A stretch of DNA of 64,000 bases from Streptomyces sp. NBC_00341 (GTDB lineage Bacteria; Actinomycetota; Actinomycetes; Streptomycetales; Streptomycetaceae): assembly GCF_041435055.1 (NCBI RefSeq), contig NZ_CP108002.1, positions 6,076,001 to 6,140,000 on the forward strand, given 5' to 3'. The position numbers were made by a program, and so were the translations under genes. Positions 32,677 through 42,338 of this stretch are shown piece after piece (positions within the stretch are counted from its first letter, which is position 1; each line of letters starts with the position of its first letter). Under the pieces are notes generated by a model. That model made no database searches. It worked only from the letters and a program-made list of their open reading frames with translations, and was not told the origin of the DNA.

Positions 32677-35600
32677 CGAGCGGCCGCTGCTGATCGAGCC
32701 CGTCGTGGGCTGGCTGAGCGAGGTCGGACCCGGGGTGGTCCAGTGCGTCGGCGTCGACCTGCGCGGCCCGCTGAACGCCCGCGACGAGGAGGACAGCGAG
32801 GCGTGGCCGTACGAGGAGGAGGAGCTGGCCTTCAGCGTCTCCCTGGACGGTGCCCCGCACTTCGTCTGCGAGGTGCTCGACGACCCGGGACTCGTACTGC
32901 ACCGCTTCGGCGGTACGTACGGGCCTGCCAGGTTCCTCGTCACCGCGGGCCCCGCGACCGGGCCCGGCGTACTGCGCCTGACCATCTCCAACCAGTGGGG
33001 CGCCCCGGTCCGCAGGGCCGAACTGCCCTGCCGCATCCAGGAGTCCGCAGAACCGGTCGGGACGTGGGCCGGGAAGTACGCGGGGCGGCCGCCGGACTCC
33101 GAGGACGTCGACGAGACCGTGGGCGCCGAACCGCCCGAGCGGAACAGCGGACCGGTGACGGCCCGGCGGCCCCGGCCGGACACCTCCGCCCCGGCCCCGG
33201 ACACCTCCGCCCCGGCCCCGGACACCTCCGCCCCGCCCGCTCCGTCGTCCCCCTCCCCCTCCGGAGCAGACGGCGCCATCACCCTCAGCTACGCCGACTC
33301 CGACCGGGCCTGGGCGGCATGGACCGCGGACCGGCTGGAACGCCGCGGGGTGACGGTCCATCGGAAGCGCCGGGACCCCCGGACGGGCGATTCGCCGGCG
33401 GACACCCTGCGGGCGCTGGCCCGTACCGGCGGCCGGATCCTGCTCCTGCTCAGCTCCCGCTACGTCCGGCTCGCCGGCCACGGCCGCGAGGAGTGGGACC
33501 GGGCCCTGCGCGAGGTCGTCGGCCCGGAACGCGAGCGGTTCGCGGCGATCTGGTTCACCCACACCGCCCCGCTGCGCGGCGCGGTCTCCCTGCTGGACCC
33601 GCTGGAGCTGTACGGCGTCGGCGCGGACGACGCCGAGCGCCGGCTGCTCGTACGCCTCGGGCTGCCCACCGGTCCGCTGCCCGAGGACGTCGCCGCCAGG
33701 CCCGGCCCCCACCACCCGGCCCACACGCCCGAGGTGTGGGGCGGGGTGCCGCGCCGCAACACCCGCTTCACCGGCCGCGAGGAACTGCTCGCCGGGATCG
33801 GCGAGGCCTTCCACTCGGGAGCGCCCGACGGGGCCACCGTCACCCTGTCCGGGATGCCGGGGGTGGGCAAGACGCAGCTGGCCGCCGAATACGTCCACCG
33901 GTTCGGCTTCGAGTACGACGTGGTGTGGTGGGTGCCCGCCGACCGGCGCGCCGCGACCCGCCAGAAGCTCGCCGAACTCGCGCCCGAACTGGGCCTGTCC
34001 ACCGGCCCGGAGTACGGGGAGCGGCTGCGCGCCGTGCACGAGTCGCTGCGGCGCGGCGAACCGCACGAGCGGTGGCTGGTCGTGCTGGACGGGGCCGACG
34101 AACCGGACCAGATCCGGGACCTGGTACCGGCCGGCACCGGACACGTACTGATCACCTCCCGCTCCACCGGGGAGGAGGAGGGGCGGCGGGACACACCGGT
34201 CGAGGTGCCCGCCTACCGGCGCGAGGAGTCGGTCGACTTCATCCGGCGCCGCGCCCCCCGGCTGACCCGCGCGGAGGCGGACCGGCTGGCCGAGGCGCTG
34301 GAGGACCTCCCGCTGCTGCTCGACCAGACCGCCGGCTGGCTCACCGACTCCGGCCTGCCGGTCGAGGAGTACCTCGGACTCCTGGAGCACCCGCGGCGCC
34401 ACGACGTCGTCAAGGTCTCTGCCGACTACCCGCTCGCCTTCCACACGGGCTGGTCGGTCCAGCTGACGCAGCTCCGCGAGAGCGCCCCGGAATCCTACGA
34501 ACTGCTGCGACTCTGCGCCTTCTTCGCGCCGGGCTCCATCCCGGTACGGCTGCTGGACGGCGCCGCCCTCCCCGGCCCGCTGGCGGACGACGCCCGGCGT
34601 GCGCGCGCGGTGCGTCATCTGGTCGACCGCTCCGCCGTACGCCTGGAGGCCGACCCGGACCCGCTCGCCGCCGTGGACGGCGAGGCGCTCCAGATCCACC
34701 GCATGGTCCACCAGTTCGTCCGGGACGGCATCGCCGGGAGCGACCGCCCGGTCTACCGCGAAGCGGCCCGGCGGGCACTCGCCGCCGCCGACCCCGGCGA
34801 CCCCGCCGACATCCGCCACTGGCCGGCCTACGCCGCGCTCACCCCGCACCTCAAATGGGCCGAGGTCCTGGAGAGCGAGGAACCACCGGTACAGCGGCTG
34901 GTCCTCAACTGCCTCCGTTACATGTACCTTTCGGGCGAGTACGGCAGCGGCGTCCGGTTCGCCGCCCCCGCGATGGAGTCCTGGCAGGCGCTGCTCGGCC
35001 CGGCCCATCCCCGTATCCGGGACCTGAGCCACCACTACGCCAACCTGCTGCGCGCCCTGGGCGACTACACCCGCAGCGAGGCCGTGGAGCGCACCACCGC
35101 CGAGTTCCTGGCGGCCGAGCGCGGTGAACTGGACCCGGACCACCTGCGCGCCGCCGGCGGGCTCGCCGCGGATCTGCGGGGCCTGGGCCGCTACCGGGAG
35201 GCGCTGGACCTGTCCCTCTCGATCCGGGACCGCTACCGGCGGCTGCTGGGCGACGACGACCCCCGGACCCTCAACGCGGAGAACAACCTCGCCGTGTCGC
35301 TGCGGCTGCTCGGCCGGTACCGACAGGCCCTGGAGGCCGACGAGTTCACCCTGGAGCGGCGGCGTGCCGTGCTGCCGGAGCGGGCGCCCGCCACGCTGTA
35401 CTCGGAGATCAACCTCGCCATGGACCTGCGGCTGCTCGGCCGGCACCGGGAGGCGGAGACCGCCCTGCGGCAGACGGCCCGACACCATCTGCGCTGGATG
35501 GGCGGCAACAATCCGCAGACGCTGCGCGCCCAGTACCACCTGACGCTCTGCCAGTACGCCCTGGAGGGAGCCCGTTCCGCCCTCCCGGCGCTCACCGCCA

Positions 35601-36106
35601 CCAGGGACAGCTCACTGCGGCTGCTGGGCGAGCACGACCCGCTCACCCTCCTGATCACCACGGCGGCGGCCGGCGCGGAACGGGAGGCGGGCGACCCCGG
35701 CCGGGCGCTGGAGCTGCACGAACAGGTGGTGGACGGCTACCGGCGGATGCTGGGCGAGCGGCACCCGTACACCGTCGGCACCCAGGGCAACCTGGGCCTG
35801 ATGCGATGGGCCCTGGGGGACCGGGACCACGGGTACGACGAGATCGAACGTGCCCGCACCCGGATGTCCTGGGCGGTCGGGGAGAGCCACCCGTGGACGA
35901 TCGGCTGCGCGCTCAACGCGGTGCTCATGCGGGCCCGGACGGGGCGGCCCGGGGCCGCCGTCGAGCTGGGGCGGGCCACCTGCGAGCGCGCCAACGCCGA
36001 ACTGGGCAGTCGGCACCCGCTGTCCGTGCGCTGCTACGCGGCGATCGCCACCGTACCGGCGGATACCGAACCGGACTTCTGGCTCTTCGAGCCGCTCATC
36101 ATCTGA
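32666..36106 (+). CDS. FxsT-like TIR/NB-ARC/TPR protein with extra N-terminal domain
   Basis: This 1146-aa protein is a paralogue of the FxsT at 25002. From about residue 205 it has the TIR-like domain (ITLSYADSDRAWAAWTADRLERRG), NB-ARC with Walker A GMPGVGKTQ (396-404) and WLVVLDGADEPDQ, and C-terminal TPRs, ending FWLFEPLII. Residues 1-150 are a separate, beta-rich acidic domain (EEEELAFSVSLDG; VLRLTISNQWG) with no family I recognise, joined by a linker with three DTSAPAP repeats. GTG start overlapping the CHAT gene by 11 bases. Several stretches are nucleotide-identical to fxsT, so the pair arose by duplication. Proposed role: NLR-like sensor for the CHAT block. Confidence 0.88.
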   Translation: MNGDERPLLIEPVVGWLSEVGPGVVQCVGVDLRGPLNARDEEDSEAWPYEEEELAFSVSLDGAPHFVCEVLDDPGLVLHRFGGTYGPARFLVTAGPATGPGVLRLTISNQWGAPVRRAELPCRIQESAEPVGTWAGKYAGRPPDSEDVDETVGAEPPERNSGPVTARRPRPDTSAPAPDTSAPAPDTSAPPAPSSPSPSGADGAITLSYADSDRAWAAWTADRLERRGVTVHRKRRDPRTGDSPADTLRALARTGGRILLLLSSRYVRLAGHGREEWDRALREVVGPERERFAAIWFTHTAPLRGAVSLLDPLELYGVGADDAERRLLVRLGLPTGPLPEDVAARPGPHHPAHTPEVWGGVPRRNTRFTGREELLAGIGEAFHSGAPDGATVTLSGMPGVGKTQLAAEYVHRFGFEYDVVWWVPADRRAATRQKLAELAPELGLSTGPEYGERLRAVHESLRRGEPHERWLVVLDGADEPDQIRDLVPAGTGHVLITSRSTGEEEGRRDTPVEVPAYRREESVDFIRRRAPRLTRAEADRLAEALEDLPLLLDQTAGWLTDSGLPVEEYLGLLEHPRRHDVVKVSADYPLAFHTGWSVQLTQLRESAPESYELLRLCAFFAPGSIPVRLLDGAALPGPLADDARRARAVRHLVDRSAVRLEADPDPLAAVDGEALQIHRMVHQFVRDGIAGSDRPVYREAARRALAAADPGDPADIRHWPAYAALTPHLKWAEVLESEEPPVQRLVLNCLRYMYLSGEYGSGVRFAAPAMESWQALLGPAHPRIRDLSHHYANLLRALGDYTRSEAVERTTAEFLAAERGELDPDHLRAAGGLAADLRGLGRYREALDLSLSIRDRYRRLLGDDDPRTLNAENNLAVSLRLLGRYRQALEADEFTLERRRAVLPERAPATLYSEINLAMDLRLLGRHREAETALRQTARHHLRWMGGNNPQTLRAQYHLTLCQYALEGARSALPALTATRDSSLRLLGEHDPLTLLITTAAAGAEREAGDPGRALELHEQVVDGYRRMLGERHPYTVGTQGNLGLMRWALGDRDHGYDEIERARTRMSWAVGESHPWTIGCALNAVLMRARTGRPGAAVELGRATCERANAELGSRHPLSVRCYAAIATVPADTEPDFWLFEPLII
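33179..33238 (+). repeat. 21-bp tandem repeat encoding DTSAPAP
   Basis: Two complete 21-base units (33179-33199, 33200-33220) and a third nearly complete one encode D-T-S-A-P-A-P repeats in the linker between the N-terminal domain and the TIR-like domain. The units are identical at nucleotide level, so copy number may vary between strains. Confidence 0.8.
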
Positions 36107-36128
36107 ACCCGACGGCAGGCGGCAACGG

Positions 36129-36173
36129 CCGGGGGCCCGGCCCCGCGCGTGATGCGCGGGACCGGGCCCCCGG
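36129..36173. terminator. Strong bidirectional terminator at the island end
   Basis: Twenty-base arms (36129-36148 and 36154-36173) with a GTGAT loop and one mismatch lie between the last island gene and the convergent kgd gene. Confidence 0.88.
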
Positions 36174-36188
36174 TTCGTGAGGTGCGGC

Positions 36189-39100
36189 TCAGGCCTCGAA
36201 GACCTCGTCGAGCAGCTGGGTCTGCTCGGCCTGGTGACGCTTGGCCGAGCCGACCGCGGGCGAGGAGCCGCGCGGCCGCGAGATGCGGCGCAGGCGCTCA
36301 CCGTGCGGGACGTCGGCGCCGACGGCCAGGTCCAGGTGGTCGATCAGGTTCAGCGCGATGAACGGCCACGCGCCCTGGTTGGCCGGCTCCTCCTGCGTCC
36401 ACAGGTACTTCTCGGCGTTCGGGTACTTGGCGATCTCCGCCTGGAGCTCGGCACCCGGCAGCGGGTACAGGCGCTCCAGTCGGATGATCGCGGTGTCCGT
36501 CACGCCACGCTTCTCGCGCTCGGCCTCAAGGTCGTAGTAGACCTTGCCGGCGCAGAAGACGACCTTGCGGACCGCGTTCGGGTCGACCGAATCGTCGCCG
36601 ATGACCGGACGGAAGCCACCGGTGGTGAACTCCTCCGCCTTCGACGCGGCCGCCTTCAGCCGGAGCATCGACTTCGGGGTGAAGACGATCAGCGGCTTGT
36701 GGTGCGGGTTGTGCACCTGCCACCGCAGGAGGTGGAAGTAGTTCGACGGCAGCGTCGGCATGGCGACCGTCATGTTGTCCTGCGCGCACATCTGGAGGAA
36801 GCGCTCCGGGCGGGCGGACGAGTGGTCCGGTCCCTGGCCCTCGTAGCCGTGCGGCAGCAGCAGCGTGACGCCGGAGGTCTGGCCCCACTTCTGCTCGGCC
36901 GAGGAGATGAACTCGTCGACGACGGTCTGCGCGCCGTTGACGAAGTCACCGAACTGGGCCTCCCAGATGACCAGCGACTCCGGGCGGGCCAGCGAGTAGC
37001 CGTACTCGAAGCCCATCGCCGCGTACTCGCTGAGCAGCGAGTCGTAGACGTTGTAACGGGCCTGCTCCTCGGAGAGGTAGAGCAGCGGGGTGTAGTCCTC
37101 GCCGGTCTTCTGGTCGACGAGCACCGCGTGCCGCTGGCCGAAGGTGCCGCGGCGGGTGTCCTGGCCGGCGAGCCGGACCGGGGTGCCCTCCATCAGCAGC
37201 GAGCCGATGGCGAGCGTCTCGCCCATGCCCCAGTCGATGGTGCCGTTGTCCACGGAGGCGGCACGGCGCTGCATCTGCGGCATCAGGCGCGGGTGGACCG
37301 TGATCGAGTCGGGGATGTTGACCTGCGACTCGGCGATCAGCTTCACGACCTCCGAGGACACCGCGGTGGTCACAGCCACCGGGAACTCGGCCTGGACGTC
37401 CGGGACATGCGGCTGGGACGGCGCCGAGGTGGCCTCGCGGACCTCCGCGAAGACCTTCTCCAGCTGGCCCTGGAAGTCCTGGAGCGCCTGCTCGGCCTCC
37501 TCCAGCGTGATGTCGCCGCGACCGATGAGGGACTCGGTGTACAGCTTGCGCACCGAGCGCTTCTTGTCGATCAGGGTGTACATCTGCGGGTTGGTGAACT
37601 CCGGGTTGTCGCCCTCGTTGTGACCGCGGCGGCGGTAGCAGATGAGGTCGATGACGACGTCCTTGTTGAACGTCTGCCGGTACTCGAAGGCGAGCCGCGC
37701 GACGCGGACCACGGCCTCCGGGTCGTCGCCGTTGACGTGGATGATCGGCGCCTCGATCATGCGCGCGACGTCCGTCGCGTACATCGAGGAGCGCGAGGCC
37801 TCCGGGGCGGCGGTGAAGCCGACCTGGTTGTTGATCACCACGTGCACGGTGCCGCCGGTGCGGTAGCCGCGCAGCTGCGACATGTTGAGCGTCTCGGCGA
37901 CGACGCCCTGGCCCGCGAAGGCCGCGTCGCCGTGGAGCGCGACGGGCAGGACCGTGAAGTCCGTGCCCGCCTTGTTGATGATGTCCTGCTTGGCGCGGGC
38001 GATGCCCTCCAGGACCGGGTCGACCGCCTCCAGGTGCGAGGGGTTGGCGGCCAGCGAGACCTTGATCTGCTCGCCGTCCAGACCGGTGAAGGTGCCCTCG
38101 GCGCCCAGGTGGTACTTGACGTCACCGGAGCCGTGCATCGACCGGGGGTCGAGGTTGCCCTCGAACTCGCGGAAGATCTGCGCGTACGACTTGCCGACGA
38201 TGTTCGCCAGGACGTTCAGCCGGCCGCGGTGGGCCATGCCGATGACGACCTCGTCCAGGCGCGCCTCCGCGGCGGAGTCGATGACCGCGTCGAGCAGCGG
38301 GATGACGGACTCGCCGCCCTCCAGCGAGAACCGCTTCTGGCCGACGTACTTGGTCTGCAGGAACGTCTCGAACGCCTCCGCGGCGTTGAGCCGGCGCAGG
38401 ATCCGCAGCTGCTCCTCGCGCTCCGGCGCGGGGCGCGGACGCTCCACCCGGTCCTGGAGCCACTTGCGCTCCTTCGGGTCCTGGATGTGCATGAACTCGA
38501 TGCCGGTGGTGCGGCAGTACGACTCACGCAGCACACCGAGGATGTCGCGGAGCTTCATCAGGGTCTGCCCGGCGAAGCCGCCGACGGCGAAGTCCCGCTC
38601 CAGGTCCCACAGGGTGAGGCCGTGCTCGGTGATGTCCAGGTCGGGGTGCTTGCGCTGGCGGTACTCCAGCGGGTCGGTGTCGGCCATGACGTGGCCGCGG
38701 ACCCGGTAGGAGTGGATCAGCTCGAAGACCCGTGCGGCCTTGGTGACGTCGTCGTCGTGCGAGGCGTCGATGTCCTTGAGCCAGCGGACCGGCTCGTAGG
38801 GGATGCGCAGCGCCTTGAAGATCTCGTCGTAGAAGTCGTTCTCGCCGAGCAGCAGCTGGGAGAGGATCCGCAGGAACTCGCCGGAGGCGGCACCCTGGAT
38901 GACCCGGTGGTCGTACGTCGAGGTCAGGGTCATGACCTTCGAGATGCCCAGCTTGTTCAGGGTGTCCTGCGAGGTGCCCTGGAACTCCGCCGGGTAGTCC
39001 ATCGCGCCGACGCCCATGATGAGGCCCTGTCCGGGCATCAGGCGGGGCACCGAGTGGACGGTGCCGATGCCGCCGGGGTTGGTCAGCGAGGCGGTGACGC

Positions 39101-40034
39101 CGGTGAAGTCGTCCATGCCGAGCTTGCCGTTGCGGGCCCGGCGGACGATGTCCTCGTAGGCCTGCCAGAACTCGAAGAAGTTGAGCGTCTCGGCCTTCTT
39201 GATGGCCGCGACGACCAGCTGGCGGTCGCCGTTCGGCTTCACCAGGTCGATGGCCAGGCCGAGGTTGACGTGCTCCGGCTTGACCAGGGTCGGCTTGCCG
39301 TCCTTCACCGCGAAGGAGTGGTTCATCGCCGGCATGGCCTTGAGGGCCTGCACCATCGCGTACCCGATGAGGTGCGTGAAGGAGATCTTCCCGCCCCGGG
39401 CGCGCTTGAGGTGGTTGTTGATGACGATGCGGTTGTCGAAGAGCAGCTTCACCGGGACGGCGCGGACGGACGTGGCCGTCGGCAGCTCCAGCGAGGCGTT
39501 CATGTTCTTCGCGACAGCGGCCGAGGGGCCGCGCAGCGTCACGTACTCCGGCCCGGCAGGGGCCTCGGTGGCCGGTTCCGCGGCGGCCTTGGCGGCCGGA
39601 GCCGGGGCGGCCTTCGCGGGAGCCGGTGCCGGAGCCGCCTTCGCCGGAGCGGCCGGAGCCGCTGGGGCGGGTGCGGGTGCGGGCGCCGGGGCAGCGGGTG
39701 CGGCCGGGGCCGGAGCCTGGGCCGCGGGCTGCGCGGGCGCCGCAGGGGCGGTGTGGTTGGTGGCGGTCGGCGCGGTCACGGCCGGAGCCGTGGGCACCGC
39801 AGCCCCCGCGGCTGCGGCGCCGGGAACGGGCTTGTCCGCCGTGCCGGACGTACCCGGCTTGTAGTCGGCGAAGAAGTCCCACCAGGCGCGATCGACCGAA
39901 TTGGGATCCTGGAGGTACTGCTGGTAGATCTCGTCGACGAGCCACTCATTGGGGCCGAAAGCAGCAGCCGGGTTCGAACCCGGGCTGGCTTGGTCGGTCG
40001 AGATGCTCGAGTTACTGGGGGACTGAGACGACAC
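36189..40034 (-). CDS. kgd: Multifunctional 2-oxoglutarate decarboxylase/dehydrogenase E1-E2 (KGD)
   Basis: The 1281-aa protein is the actinobacterial fused enzyme of the TCA cycle. In order: the N-terminal E1o-type helix ([20 protein letters not shown]), a long Ala/Pro/Lys-rich linker (~55-155), an E2 succinyltransferase catalytic domain with [16 protein letters not shown] (His near residue 376), and the thiamine-dependent E1 domain ([29 protein letters not shown]; transketolase pyrimidine part; C-terminal [14 protein letters not shown]). There is no lipoyl domain, as usual for KGD. GTG 40034 is chosen because relatives begin with [10 protein letters not shown]; another GTG at 40061 would add nine basic residues. 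Monocistronic, ended by a strong terminator. Confidence 0.95.
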   Translation of the reverse strand: MSSQSPSNSSISTDQASPGSNPAAAFGPNEWLVDEIYQQYLQDPNSVDRAWWDFFADYKPGTSGTADKPVPGAAAAGAAVPTAPAVTAPTATNHTAPAAPAQPAAQAPAPAAPAAPAPAPAPAPAAPAAPAKAAPAPAPAKAAPAPAAKAAAEPATEAPAGPEYVTLRGPSAAVAKNMNASLELPTATSVRAVPVKLLFDNRIVINNHLKRARGGKISFTHLIGYAMVQALKAMPAMNHSFAVKDGKPTLVKPEHVNLGLAIDLVKPNGDRQLVVAAIKKAETLNFFEFWQAYEDIVRRARNGKLGMDDFTGVTASLTNPGGIGTVHSVPRLMPGQGLIMGVGAMDYPAEFQGTSQDTLNKLGISKVMTLTSTYDHRVIQGAASGEFLRILSQLLLGENDFYDEIFKALRIPYEPVRWLKDIDASHDDDVTKAARVFELIHSYRVRGHVMADTDPLEYRQRKHPDLDITEHGLTLWDLERDFAVGGFAGQTLMKLRDILGVLRESYCRTTGIEFMHIQDPKERKWLQDRVERPRPAPEREEQLRILRRLNAAEAFETFLQTKYVGQKRFSLEGGESVIPLLDAVIDSAAEARLDEVVIGMAHRGRLNVLANIVGKSYAQIFREFEGNLDPRSMHGSGDVKYHLGAEGTFTGLDGEQIKVSLAANPSHLEAVDPVLEGIARAKQDIINKAGTDFTVLPVALHGDAAFAGQGVVAETLNMSQLRGYRTGGTVHVVINNQVGFTAAPEASRSSMYATDVARMIEAPIIHVNGDDPEAVVRVARLAFEYRQTFNKDVVIDLICYRRRGHNEGDNPEFTNPQMYTLIDKKRSVRKLYTESLIGRGDITLEEAEQALQDFQGQLEKVFAEVREATSAPSQPHVPDVQAEFPVAVTTAVSSEVVKLIAESQVNIPDSITVHPRLMPQMQRRAASVDNGTIDWGMGETLAIGSLLMEGTPVRLAGQDTRRGTFGQRHAVLVDQKTGEDYTPLLYLSEEQARYNVYDSLLSEYAAMGFEYGYSLARPESLVIWEAQFGDFVNGAQTVVDEFISSAEQKWGQTSGVTLLLPHGYEGQGPDHSSARPERFLQMCAQDNMTVAMPTLPSNYFHLLRWQVHNPHHKPLIVFTPKSMLRLKAAASKAEEFTTGGFRPVIGDDSVDPNAVRKVVFCAGKVYYDLEAEREKRGVTDTAIIRLERLYPLPGAELQAEIAKYPNAEKYLWTQEEPANQGAWPFIALNLIDHLDLAVGADVPHGERLRRISRPRGSSPAVGSAKRHQAEQTQLLDEVFEA

Positions 40035-40292
40035 GGCGGCAACCGCCCTCTTCCGCTTCACAAAGGTGGTGGACAGCGGAAATCAAGGCTACGCCTCCCG
40101 GACCGTTCCATGCGGACCGGGCCGGTCTTCGTCGTGCAAGTCACATCGAAAGTCGGGTTTCGGCGCAGGAAATGGCGGGAAACAAGCCTGGTTCCGCATT
40201 GCTCCGGGTACGCGAGACCGCAGTTACGGCCCCTTGGACCGTACCCCTTGAACAGAACACGCAGAACGTGCCCTTCCGCTTCGAACCCTATG

Positions 40293-41369
40293 TCAACCTC
40301 GCGGTTGATGGATCCCCGGAAGGGTGACGCGGATGCGGCATCCGCGAGCTGATTCGGCCACACCGATCCGTCCGCCGTGCAGATCCACCGCCCAGCGGGC
40401 GATCGCCAGGCCGAGCCCGGTGCCGCCGTCGCTGCCCGGACCGTGCGGGGACGTCACGTCGCCCCGGTTGAAACGCTCGAAGACCCGGTGCCGCTCGGAC
40501 TCCGGGATGCCGGGGCCCTCGTCCAGGACCTCCAGATGCAGTGACTCGGGCTGACCGCCGCGCCGGGCGCGCACCGTCACCCGGCCGTGCGGCGGGCTGT
40601 GCTTCACCGCGTTGTCGATCAGGTTCGCCACCACCTGGTGCAGCCGCTCCGCGTCCGCGTGCGCGGTCAGCTCGGGCGGCGACACGTCCAGATGGAGATG
40701 GACGTCCTTACGGGTGGAGTTCCCGGAGCCGGAGGACAGCCGGCGGTGGCCGGTGGCCAGGTTCGCCTCCTTCAGCACCCCCGACAGATACGGCCACACC
40801 TCGAAACGGCGGGCCTTCAGCGTGACGACGCCGTTGTCCAGCCGGGACAGGTCCAGCAGCGTCTCCACCAGCCTGCCGAGCCGCTCGGTCTGCTTGAGGG
40901 CGGTGCGCATGGTCTCCGGATCGGGCGAGGACACCCCGTCCACGACGTTCTCCAGCACGGCTCTCAGCGCCGCGATGGGGGTGCGCAGCTCGTGTGAGAC
41001 ATTCGCCACCAGCTCCTTGCGGTGCCGGTCCACGGCCGCCAGATCGTCCGCCATCAGGTTGATCGTCTGGGCCAGATCGCCCAGCTCGTCACGCCGGTCG
41101 GCGCCGCTCACCCGTCTGGTGTAGTCGCCGTGCGAGATCGACCGGGCCACGGCCCGCATCTCGTCCAGCGGCGCGGTCAGCCCGTGCGCCACGAACTGGG
41201 TGATCAGCAGGGTCGCGATGACCGAGAACACCGTGATGAACCGCAGCTCGGTACGGGTGCGCAGGGCGACCATCAGCAGCCCGGTCGTGATGAAGACCGA
41301 GACCACGACGAGAGTGCCCAGCTTGGCCTTGATCGAGAACGGCCGCAGCCCCGGTCCGGGCACGGTCAT
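40293..41369 (-). CDS. Two-component sensor histidine kinase
   Basis: The 358-aa kinase has two N-terminal membrane segments (about 18-36 and 44-62) with almost no extracytoplasmic loop, a HAMP domain (LDEMRAVARSISHGDYTRRV), the HisKA H-box NVSHELRTPI with His126, and a HATPase domain (N box LHQVVANLIDNAVKHSP, DEGPGIPESE, GTGLGLAIARW). The tiny loop suggests sensing within the membrane or from the cytoplasm. ATG start overlaps the response-regulator stop by four bases (ATGA), so the pair is one operon. It lies just upstream of kgd on the same strand, about 260 bases away, but is probably separate. Confidence 0.92.
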   Translation of the reverse strand: MTVPGPGLRPFSIKAKLGTLVVVSVFITTGLLMVALRTRTELRFITVFSVIATLLITQFVAHGLTAPLDEMRAVARSISHGDYTRRVSGADRRDELGDLAQTINLMADDLAAVDRHRKELVANVSHELRTPIAALRAVLENVVDGVSSPDPETMRTALKQTERLGRLVETLLDLSRLDNGVVTLKARRFEVWPYLSGVLKEANLATGHRRLSSGSGNSTRKDVHLHLDVSPPELTAHADAERLHQVVANLIDNAVKHSPPHGRVTVRARRGGQPESLHLEVLDEGPGIPESERHRVFERFNRGDVTSPHGPGSDGGTGLGLAIARWAVDLHGGRIGVAESARGCRIRVTLPGIHQPRG

Positions 41370-42103
41370 GGCGCGGGGGTCTCCAGGGCGTAGCCGACAC
41401 CGTGCACGGTACGGATGCGCTCCGCGCCGATCTTCCGGCGCAGCGCCTTGATGTGGCTGTCGACGGTCCTGGTGCCGGAGGCGTCCGCCCAGTCCCAGAC
41501 CTCGGCCAGCAGCTGCTCCCGGGACAGCACCGCGCGCGGCGTGTTGGCCAGGCAGACCAGCAGGTCGAACTCGGTCGGCGTCAGATGGACGTCGTCCGCC
41601 CGCACCCGCACCCGGCGCTGCGCGTGGTCGATCTCCAGCTCACCGAGGCGCAGTATGCCGCTGCGCGGCGTCACAGCGGCCAGCGCGGCCCGCTCGACGC
41701 GGCGCAGCAGGACGTGCACCCGGGCCGCCAGCTCACGCATGGAGAACGGCTTGGTCATGTAGTCGTCGGCGCCGACCCCGAGCCCGACGAGCATGTCGGT
41801 CTCGTCGTCCCTGGCGGTCAGCATCAGCACCGGCACCGGGCGCTGGGCCTGCACCCGGCGGCAGACCTCCAGCCCGTCGAAACCGGGCAGCATGATGTCG
41901 AGCACCATCAGATCCGGCTGCCAGGCCTCGGCCGCGTCCACGGCCGCGGGGCCGTCGAGCGCGGTCTGCACCAGGAAGCCCTCGGCCCGCAGCCGGGCGG
42001 AAATGGCATCGACGATCGTCGCGTCGTCCTCGACCACCAGAACCCGGCGCTGCGCGCCAGGGGTGGCCGCGACACCGTTGTGGGTGGTGTGTGTCTGTTC
42101 CAT
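41366..42103 (-). CDS. OmpR/PhoB-family response regulator
   Basis: The 245-aa regulator has a receiver domain with the acidic pair VVEDD, phospho-acceptor Asp69 in LMVLDIMLPG, the Thr/Lys switch in LTARDD and YMTKPFS, and a C-terminal winged helix (LTPTEFDLLVCLANTPRAVLSREQLLAEVW ... TVDSHIKALRRKIG). The ATG at 42103 gives the sequence MEQTHTTHNG, which I remember as the conserved start of this Streptomyces regulator; an upstream ATG at 42136 is in frame. First gene of the operon with the adjacent kinase. Regulon unknown. Confidence 0.92.
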   Translation of the reverse strand: MEQTHTTHNGVAATPGAQRRVLVVEDDATIVDAISARLRAEGFLVQTALDGPAAVDAAEAWQPDLMVLDIMLPGFDGLEVCRRVQAQRPVPVLMLTARDDETDMLVGLGVGADDYMTKPFSMRELAARVHVLLRRVERAALAAVTPRSGILRLGELEIDHAQRRVRVRADDVHLTPTEFDLLVCLANTPRAVLSREQLLAEVWDWADASGTRTVDSHIKALRRKIGAERIRTVHGVGYALETPAP

Positions 42104-42294
42104 CGCCCCGCCCCTGCCCGTTCTCGCGGGGGTCATTCCCCCGGACGCACGGTTATCGCTTGTGAATTTCGCGGGAGATCCCGTTATCGGTCAGCAGCGT
42201 AAAGGCAGCGGACGGTTCCCGGCTACGCAGGGTGCAAGGGTGCGGGGGCGCGCCACCCGCGCGAAGGAGGCGGAGTGTCGCTCTTGTGACGCTT

Positions 42295-42317
42295 GGCCCC
42301 CGGGCGTCCCGGGGGCC
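42295..42317 (-). terminator. Hairpin terminator after spermidine synthase-like gene
   Basis: Perfect 10-base arms GGCCCCCGGG and CCCGGGGGCC around a CGT loop lie 21 bases past the stop of the minus-strand gene. Confidence 0.7.
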
Positions 42318-42338
42318 CGGATACCCGGCGGGGGAATC

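Noticed and set aside
33179..33238. Short identical repeats considered as a CRISPR array
   Set aside because: The 21-base units are contiguous with no spacers and are in frame, coding a DTSAPAP linker.
39540..39780. Low-complexity Ala/Pro repeat region
   Set aside because: This is the normal flexible linker between the N-terminal helix and the E2 domain of KGD.
39968..39983. Palindrome CCGGGTTCGAACCCGG resembling a tRNA T-arm
   Set aside because: It lies inside the conserved N-terminal coding region of kgd (SNPAAAFG); no acceptor, D or anticodon arms are found around it.
36177..40352. Very long plus-strand open frame antisense to kgd
   Set aside because: It is a by-product of G/C-rich third positions; the minus strand encodes a full, motif-rich KGD protein and the antisense product has no recognisable domain.
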